Shown here: positions 59,245-64,000 of the stretch, piece after piece
How the letters are laid out: every line of letters begins with the position of its first letter
Position numbering within the stretch: position 1 is the stretch's first letter
DNA from: Streptomyces sp. DvalAA-43
Lineage (GTDB): Bacteria > Actinomycetota > Actinomycetes > Streptomycetales > Streptomycetaceae
Direction of reading: 5' to 3'
Length of the DNA: 64,000 nucleotides
Assembly (NCBI RefSeq): GCF_900091725.1
Contig: NZ_FMBW01000064.1
Coordinates: 124,001 to 188,000 of the forward strand
The notes under the pieces: model-generated
Databases searched by the model: none
What the model was told of the DNA's origin: nothing
What the model saw: only the letters and a program-made list of their open reading frames with translations
Program-made: the position numbers and the translations under genes

Positions 59245-60099
59245 TCAGAGGCCGTAGACCCGCTCGGCCGTGGTGGCGAGGACACGGGCCCGCTCGTCCT
59301 CGGTGAGGGTGTCGGTGAGGCCGCGTGCGGCGTCGACGACCTCCGCGTACGTCGCCGCGAGCCGGCACACCGGCCAGTCCGAGCCGAACATCATCCGGTC
59401 GGGGCCGAAGGCGTCGAGGACGGTGTCGGCGTACGGGCGCAGGTCGCTCACGGTCCAGGAGCGCGGATCGGCCTCGGTGACCAGGCCGGAGAGCTTGCAG
59501 ACAGTGTTGGGGCGGGCGGCCAGCGCCCTGACGTCGTCGGCCCAGGGGTGCAGTTCACCGGCGGCGACGGCTGGCTTGCCCGCGTGGTCGAGGACGAAGG
59601 TCAGCTCGGGCAGCAGTGCCGCGGCCTGGACGGTGGCGGGCAGCTGGCGGGCCTGGACGACGAGGTCGTAGACGAGCCCGGCGTCGGCGACGGCGCGCAG
59701 TCCGCGCCGGACGTCGGGGCGCAGCAGCCAGGCGGGGTCGGGTTCGCCCTGGACCTGGTGGCGGATGCCGACGAGCCGGTCGCCGCCGGGGAGTTCGCGC
59801 AGCGCGGCCAGCGTGTCGGCGATGTCCGGCGCCGTGAGGTCGCACCAGCCGACGACGCCCGCGACGAGGCCGCTGTCCCGGGCGAGGGCCAGGAACTCGG
59901 GGGTCTCCTCCGCGACGGTGACGGTCTGGACGAGGACGGTGGCCCGCACCCCGGCGGCGCGCGCCTCCGGTTCCAGGTCGGCCAGGGTGAAGTCGCGCCG
60001 GAGCGGGGCGAGTTCGTCGCCGGTGATCCAGTCCTGGTCGCGCACGGAGAGGTCCCACACATGGTGGTGGGCGTCGACGATCCGTTCCTGCCCGGTCAT
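59245..60099 (-). CDS. Amidohydrolase-2 family, L-fuconolactonase-like
   Basis: A 284-residue metal-dependent hydrolase: IVDAHHHVWDL (metal His pair), TVLVQTVTVAEETPEFL, FVLDHAGKP and MMFGSDWPVC match L-fucono-1,5-lactonase-type enzymes that open sugar lactones. With the mutarotase and aldo/keto reductase genes upstream it completes a non-phosphorylative L-fucose or L-rhamnose-type route (inference). ATG 60099, one base after the mutarotase stop. Confidence 0.82.
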   Translation of the reverse strand: MTGQERIVDAHHHVWDLSVRDQDWITGDELAPLRRDFTLADLEPEARAAGVRATVLVQTVTVAEETPEFLALARDSGLVAGVVGWCDLTAPDIADTLAALRELPGGDRLVGIRHQVQGEPDPAWLLRPDVRRGLRAVADAGLVYDLVVQARQLPATVQAAALLPELTFVLDHAGKPAVAAGELHPWADDVRALAARPNTVCKLSGLVTEADPRSWTVSDLRPYADTVLDAFGPDRMMFGSDWPVCRLAATYAEVVDAARGLTDTLTEDERARVLATTAERVYGL

Positions 60100-60100
60100 G

Positions 60101-60412
60101 TCACAGCTCCCAGGCGACCGGGAGCCCGGCTTCGGCACCGTCGGCCGAGTAGTCGTGCGCCACGTCGAGCAGTTCGTCCATCCTGGCCTGCCAGGCCACA
60201 TTGACGGGGAGCTGTTCCAGTTCGGCGAGGAGTGCGGCGTAGTCCTCGCAGTCGATGACGTGGAAGAGGTCGGTGCCGCTGCGCCAGATCGTCCAGGAGG
60301 TGGCGCCCGCCGCGCGGATCGCGGCGGTGAGCTCCGCCGGGACCTCGCGGTGCGCGGCCTCGTACTCCTCGATCCGGTCGGCGCGGACCTTGGTGTGCAG
60401 GGCGATTCTCAT
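60101..60412 (-). CDS. L-rhamnose/L-fucose mutarotase
   Basis: A 103-residue RhaM-type mutarotase interconverting sugar anomers: IALHTKVRADRIEEYEAAHREVPAELTAAI, split here as LHTKVRADRIEEYEAAH, and SWTIWRSGTDLFHVIDCEDY. The operon neighbours favour L-fucose or a related 6-deoxy sugar. Spaced one base from each neighbour. Confidence 0.85.
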   Translation of the reverse strand: MRIALHTKVRADRIEEYEAAHREVPAELTAAIRAAGATSWTIWRSGTDLFHVIDCEDYAALLAELEQLPVNVAWQARMDELLDVAHDYSADGAEAGLPVAWEL

Positions 60413-60413
60413 G

Positions 60414-61400
60414 TCAGTGTCCGTTCTCGGTCAGCAGGCCCTCGGCGCGCAGCTCGCCCCAGAGCTCGTCCGGGATCTCGCGGCGGAGCAGGGCGGCGGC
60501 GTCGCGCACCTCGTCCGGGGAGCGGGTGCCCACCAGCACTCCGGCGACGGCGGGGTGGGCGAGCGGGTAGTGGAGGGCGGCGGCCCGCAGCGGGACGCCG
60601 TGGCCCTCGGTGACGGCCTTGATGCGCAGGGCCCGGTCCAGGAGGGAGAGGGGTGCGGCCGTGTAGTCGTAGGTGGCGCCGGGGCGCGGGTCGGCGAGCA
60701 GCCCGGAGTTGAAGACCCCTCCGACGACCACGCTGCGGCCTCGGGCGGCGGCCTCGGGCAGCAGACCGTTCAGTGCGGACTGGTCGAGGAGGGTGTAGCG
60801 CCCGGCGCAGAGCACCACGTCGACATCGGTGTCGCGCAGGAACCGGGTGAGCATCGCGGTCTGGTTCATCCCGGCGCCGATGGCTCCGACGACACCTTGG
60901 GCGCGCAGCTTCTCCAGCTCCGGGTAGGCCTCGCGGAAGGCGGTCTCCGCATGGTCGTCCGGATCGTGCAGATAGGCGATGTCGATGCGGTCCAGGCCGA
61001 GCCGTTCCAGGCTGTCCTCGATGCTGCGGCGTACGCCGTCGGCGCTGAAGTCCCAGCGTCGGCGGAGGGTGGCGGGGACGGCGAAGCCCTCGGAGAGCCC
61101 GTCACCGCCGCGCCCGGTGGCGTCGGCGGGCAGCGGGTCGAGCACCCGGCCCACCTTGGTGGAGAGCACGTACGCGTCGCGGGGCCGGTCGCGCAGGGCC
61201 TCGCCGAGCCGCCGTTCGGAGAGGCCGAGTCCGTAGTGCGGCGCGGTGTCGAAGTAGCGGACGCCCTCGTCCCAGGCGGCGGCGACCGCGGAGGCCGCCT
61301 GCTCCGGTTCGACGGCGGTGAAGAGGTTGCCGATGGCGGCCGCCCCGAAGGACAGCTCGGTGACCTCGACCGCGCTGCTTCCCAGCCTGTTGCGCCGCAT
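60414..61400 (-). CDS. Aldo/keto reductase, aldose 1-dehydrogenase-like
   Basis: A 328-residue AKR: GSSAVEVTELSFGAAAIGNLF, FDTAPHYGLGLSERRLGEAL (catalytic Asp/Tyr), VLSTKVGR, and IDIAYLHDPDD. This form is close to D-threo-aldose (L-fucose) 1-dehydrogenases, the first step of the pathway with the lactonase and mutarotase downstream. ATG 61400 preceded by GGCGGAAG. First gene of the operon; upstream lies the palindrome GAATATTC at 61442-61449. Confidence 0.85.
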   Translation of the reverse strand: MRRNRLGSSAVEVTELSFGAAAIGNLFTAVEPEQAASAVAAAWDEGVRYFDTAPHYGLGLSERRLGEALRDRPRDAYVLSTKVGRVLDPLPADATGRGGDGLSEGFAVPATLRRRWDFSADGVRRSIEDSLERLGLDRIDIAYLHDPDDHAETAFREAYPELEKLRAQGVVGAIGAGMNQTAMLTRFLRDTDVDVVLCAGRYTLLDQSALNGLLPEAAARGRSVVVGGVFNSGLLADPRPGATYDYTAAPLSLLDRALRIKAVTEGHGVPLRAAALHYPLAHPAVAGVLVGTRSPDEVRDAAALLRREIPDELWGELRAEGLLTENGH

Positions 61401-61558
61401 GCTTCCGCCGCCCTCCCCGATGATCTCTTTCTGCACACAGCGAATATTCATCGGATCACTTGGGTGCGTCAACACCTCAGGCACCACCGACCGTGGCACT
61501 TCCCAGGAAATCTGTCCGATCTATGACCGATCGGGATGCTGATCAGGTGGCCGGCTGC

Positions 61559-62947
61559 TCAAGGAGCCGGCAGCAGTGCGAGCAGCTCCGCCACCTCCTC
61601 GTCGGCGCAGCGCGCCAGCCGCTCCAGGTCGGGCACCGCCTTGCCGTCGGCCACCAGCCCGACCCGCACCCGGCCGCCGTACGTGGAGAGCGCGACGGCG
61701 AGGGCCTGGCCGCGGGCCAGCGGCGCCATCGGATAGACGGCCCGCAGCGGGCAGCCGCCGAGGGAGAGCGCCGAGCGCGGCAGGGGGACGCTGGTGACCA
61801 GGACGTCGAAGAGCATCCTGGCCGCGTTCCCGGCGAGCGGCGCGCCGAACCGGTGGGCCAGCGACGGCAGCTGATCGGCGAGCACGGCGACCGCCCCGGC
61901 GCCCCGGAAAGGGCCCGCGGCCTTGTTGCGGTCCATGGCGGCGCGGACGGCGCCGAGCCGCTTCCACGGATCGGGTTCGCCGACCGGGAGCCCGAGCAGA
62001 TAGGCGGAGAGCTTGTTCCCGGTCGCCGCGGTCTGGCCCGGCCTGCGGCGGGAGACCGGGACCAGGGCGCGCGGGTCCTCCCCGGGCAGCGGTTCGCCGC
62101 GCTCGTGCATCCAGCGGCGCAGCGCCCCGGCGACGACCGCGAGCAGGACGTCGTTGGTCGTGCCGCCCGCGGCCCGGCGGATCCGCTGGACGGCGTCGAG
62201 GTCCAGGTCCGCGGTGGCGAGACGCCGGGTGCCGCTGGAGCTCGCGGTGAGCGCGGGCACGCCGCGCGGGTCGAGACGGCTGGCCCGCACCATGGAGGCG
62301 CCGACGCCGAACGCCCGCCCGAGATCCTCGATCCGACCGAGCGCGAGACCCGCCACCTGACGCGGGCCCGGCATCCACGAGCGGGGCGGGACGGTACGCG
62401 CGCGGCGGGCGGCGACACCGCCGCGGGCCCGGCCGGCGGCGGCGATCTCGTCGAAGATCCCGGCGCCGATGGCGACCGCGCGCATCCCGTCGGCCAGCGC
62501 GTGGTGGAGCTTGACGAGCACCGCGAAGGGACCGCCGTCGGCTCCGCCGATGACGTACATCTGCCAGGGCGGCAGCCCCCGTTCGAGGGGCCGCTCCATC
62601 AGTTCGCCGGCGAGCCGGGTGGCGCCCGCCATGAATCCGCCGTCCCCGTCCCGCGACTCCGCCCCGCTCAGCCGCACCCGCCGGATGTGCCGGTGGACGT
62701 CGAAGTCCTTGTCCACGAACCAGGCGGCCCCGCCGACGGGCAGCAGTACGTCCCTGACCCGCATCCGCAGCCGGGGAATGGCGGCGGCCCGGGTGCCGAG
62801 CAGGTCGAGAACGGTCTCCGCGTCGGCGCCGGGCACCGGGCCGGGGGTCGGGGAGAAGACGGCGAGCGCGCCGAGGTGCATCGGGTGGGCATCGGATTCG
62901 AGGTGCCAGAAGGCGAGATCGAGGGGTGCCAGCAGCTCAGTTCCCAA
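61559..62947 (-). CDS. Wax ester synthase/diacylglycerol acyltransferase (WS/DGAT)
   Basis: A 462-residue WS/DGAT enzyme that makes triacylglycerol or wax esters for storage. The catalytic motif is HHALADG (148-154), with the N-terminal LAPLDLAFWHLES and C-terminal family stretches PLPRSALSLGGCPL. The start is a TTG at 62947 preceded by TGAGGAC, since no ATG or GTG lies in frame near it. From memory S. coelicolor SCO0958 is the main TAG synthase and has the same position. Upstream are three GTTAC repeats. Confidence 0.85.
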   Translation of the reverse strand: MGTELLAPLDLAFWHLESDAHPMHLGALAVFSPTPGPVPGADAETVLDLLGTRAAAIPRLRMRVRDVLLPVGGAAWFVDKDFDVHRHIRRVRLSGAESRDGDGGFMAGATRLAGELMERPLERGLPPWQMYVIGGADGGPFAVLVKLHHALADGMRAVAIGAGIFDEIAAAGRARGGVAARRARTVPPRSWMPGPRQVAGLALGRIEDLGRAFGVGASMVRASRLDPRGVPALTASSSGTRRLATADLDLDAVQRIRRAAGGTTNDVLLAVVAGALRRWMHERGEPLPGEDPRALVPVSRRRPGQTAATGNKLSAYLLGLPVGEPDPWKRLGAVRAAMDRNKAAGPFRGAGAVAVLADQLPSLAHRFGAPLAGNAARMLFDVLVTSVPLPRSALSLGGCPLRAVYPMAPLARGQALAVALSTYGGRVRVGLVADGKAVPDLERLARCADEEVAELLALLPAP

Positions 62948-63026
62948 CGGGTCCTCATGTCATCGAAGACAAAGACTGACGGAGTCGCACCGGACCGATG
63001 CAGTCGCAGTCAATCCCTCGCGATCG

Positions 63027-63062
63027 GTTACGGTCAAGTACAGACATGTTACGTTCTGTTAC
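63027..63062. promoter_or_regulatory. Three GTTAC repeats phased on one DNA face
   Basis: GTTAC occurs at 63027-63031, 63048-63052 and 63058-63062, starts 21 and 10 bases apart, close to two and one helical turns. They lie 80-115 bases upstream of the WS/DGAT start codon, in the 158-base gap behind the PP2C/HATPase gene. This could be a multi-site regulator target. Confidence 0.45.
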
Positions 63063-63105
63063 CGTCGGGTAGAAAAGCGTGCCCGGACAGGAAAGCGTGC
63101 TTCCG

Positions 63106-64000
63106 TCACTCGTGTGCCGGGATGACGAATTCGCACCACACGCATTTGCCGCTGCCCCGGGACTCCACGCCCCACAGATCGGCCAGCCGGTCCACCAGCA
63201 TCAGCCCCCGCCCGGACACCCCGGCCTCCCCCGCGTCCCGGCGCCTGGGCAGCGCGCTGGAGCGGTCCTCGACATCGACCCGTAGCCGCCGCTCGGGGCC
63301 GGTGAGCACCCGGATCGTCACGATGGCCCCGCCGTCGGTGTGCATCAGCGCGTTGGTGATCAGCTCGTCGGCGGCCAGCTCGACCTCGTCGGCCCGTGTC
63401 TTGGCGCCCCAGGCCCGGACCGCCGCCCGGATCATGTGGCGGGCGGAGCTGAGCGCCTCCGGATCGCTCTGGGCGACGTGCTGCTGGAGCCGGCCGCCCG
63501 GCTGGGGCGCGTGGGCGGCCTTGCGGCGCAGCAGCAGCACCGCGACGTCGTCCTCGCCGCCGCGCTCGTCGACCTCCTCGCAGAGCCGGTCGGCCAGTCG
63601 CTGGAGGTCCTGCGGCCCGTTGCGCACCATGGACGTCAGCAGCTGTATGCCCTCGTCGAGATCGGCGCCCGGCAGCTCCACGAGGCCGTCGGTGAAGAGC
63701 ACCAGGGTCTGGCCGGGGTCCAGCTCGACGGTGCTGACCGGGTACTCCAGCCGCCCGAACTCGGCCGAGAGCCCCAGCGGCAGCCCGCCCTCGGCGGGCA
63801 GCCTGCGGCAGTTGCCGTCGCTCTCGCGCACCAGTGGGTCGACATGGCCGGCCCGGACCAGCTGCACCACCCCGGTCGTCAGGTCGACCTCGGCGTAGGT
63901 GCAGGTCGCGAAGCGGTCCGTGTCCAGTTCGTGCAGGAAGACGGAGGCCCGCGCCATCACCGTGGCGGGGCTGTGCCCCTCGGCCGCGTAGGCCCGCAGC
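63106..64000 (-). CDS. SpoIIE-type PP2C phosphatase fused to HATPase domain (5' end outside window)
   Basis: A partial regulator; the reading frame is open to the right edge (64000), so the N-terminus is missing. The visible part begins RAYAAEGHSPATVMARASVFL and continues YAEVDLTTGVVQLVRAGHVDPLV, LVLFTDGLVELPGADLD and GGEDDVAVLLLRRK, the SpoIIE/PP2C core. From about 63500 down a RsbW-like HATPase domain follows (ELAADELITNALMHTDGGAI, GRGLMLVDRLADLWG). Both activities regulate anti-anti-sigma partners; Streptomyces has dozens. Missing N-terminal part may hold PAS/GAF sensors. Confidence 0.85.
   Translation of the reverse strand, partial: LRAYAAEGHSPATVMARASVFLHELDTDRFATCTYAEVDLTTGVVQLVRAGHVDPLVRESDGNCRRLPAEGGLPLGLSAEFGRLEYPVSTVELDPGQTLVLFTDGLVELPGADLDEGIQLLTSMVRNGPQDLQRLADRLCEEVDERGGEDDVAVLLLRRKAAHAPQPGGRLQQHVAQSDPEALSSARHMIRAAVRAWGAKTRADEVELAADELITNALMHTDGGAIVTIRVLTGPERRLRVDVEDRSSALPRRRDAGEAGVSGRGLMLVDRLADLWGVESRGSGKCVWCEFVIPAHE

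Overview
This 64-kb window is chromosomal DNA of a high-GC actinomycete, almost certainly a Streptomyces. The evidence is GC-rich third codon positions throughout, frequent GTG starts, ATGA/GTGA-coupled genes, apparently leaderless genes, and a gene set typical of the genus (ergothioneine egtABCD, DUF574 methyltransferase, DUF4239 protein, SpoIIE-type phosphatase, WS/DGAT). From memory, the order thioredoxin - egt - ols - sdh/LysR/rmdA - Fpg - WS/DGAT resembles the S. coelicolor SCO0885-SCO0960 region. I could not run that comparison.

Layout. 1-6.5 kb holds an accessory block: MFS exporter, membrane acyltransferase, LLM-class flavin/F420 oxidoreductase, HSL-type hydrolase, an XRE/MmyB-type regulator with a 12-nt repeat in its N-terminus, and a dehalogenase-like hydrolase. 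6.6-17.1 kb is one tightly packed nine-gene operon behind a recognisable promoter: a small Cys-rich protein resembling ATC hydrolases, a class-B asparagine synthetase, an HpaC-like flavin reductase, an HpaB-like monooxygenase, a methyltransferase, and a complete Opp-type ABC transporter. This is the best candidate for an undescribed pathway. 17-23.8 kb holds a MerA/Lpd-like flavoprotein, thioredoxin, a LacI regulator, an NfeD-flotillin pair, a solo PemK/MazF-like protein and a PARG-like protein.

23.9-28.3 kb is egtABCD, followed by the convergent olsB-olsA pair for ornithine lipid. 30.1-39.7 kb contains a DasA-like sugar-binding lipoprotein, dodecin, a HAD phosphatase, a Cys-rich DnaJ-zinc-finger-like membrane protein, a polysaccharide pyruvyl transferase, a class-II UvrA-like protein and a secreted GH18 chitinase. 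The sugar-binding gene and the chitinase gene lie 6 kb apart but have almost the same promoter/operator (TTGACC-N17 with TGGTCCAxACCAA in the spacer), which suggests one chitin/GlcNAc-responsive repressor, probably DasR. 39.8-47.2 kb carries a second-type succinate dehydrogenase operon with a divergent LysR gene, then rmdA (PAS-GGDEF-EAL) with a DUF574 methyltransferase.

47.2-54.4 kb holds envelope and stress genes, including an ECF sigma factor whose small zinc-binding anti-sigma gene is convergent and overlaps its 3' end. 54.4-58.3 kb is a LytS/LytTR two-component system in one operon with an SSS monocarboxylate-type symporter and its DUF485 partner. 58.3-64 kb has an Fpg/Nei glycosylase, a three-gene L-fucose/L-rhamnose-type catabolic operon, a WS/DGAT acyltransferase for storage lipid, and a partial PP2C/HATPase regulator cut by the window edge. 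No rRNA, tRNA, CRISPR, insertion sequence or prophage was seen. Several long perfect hairpins mark transcription ends. Convergent genes overlap at their 3' ends in four places.
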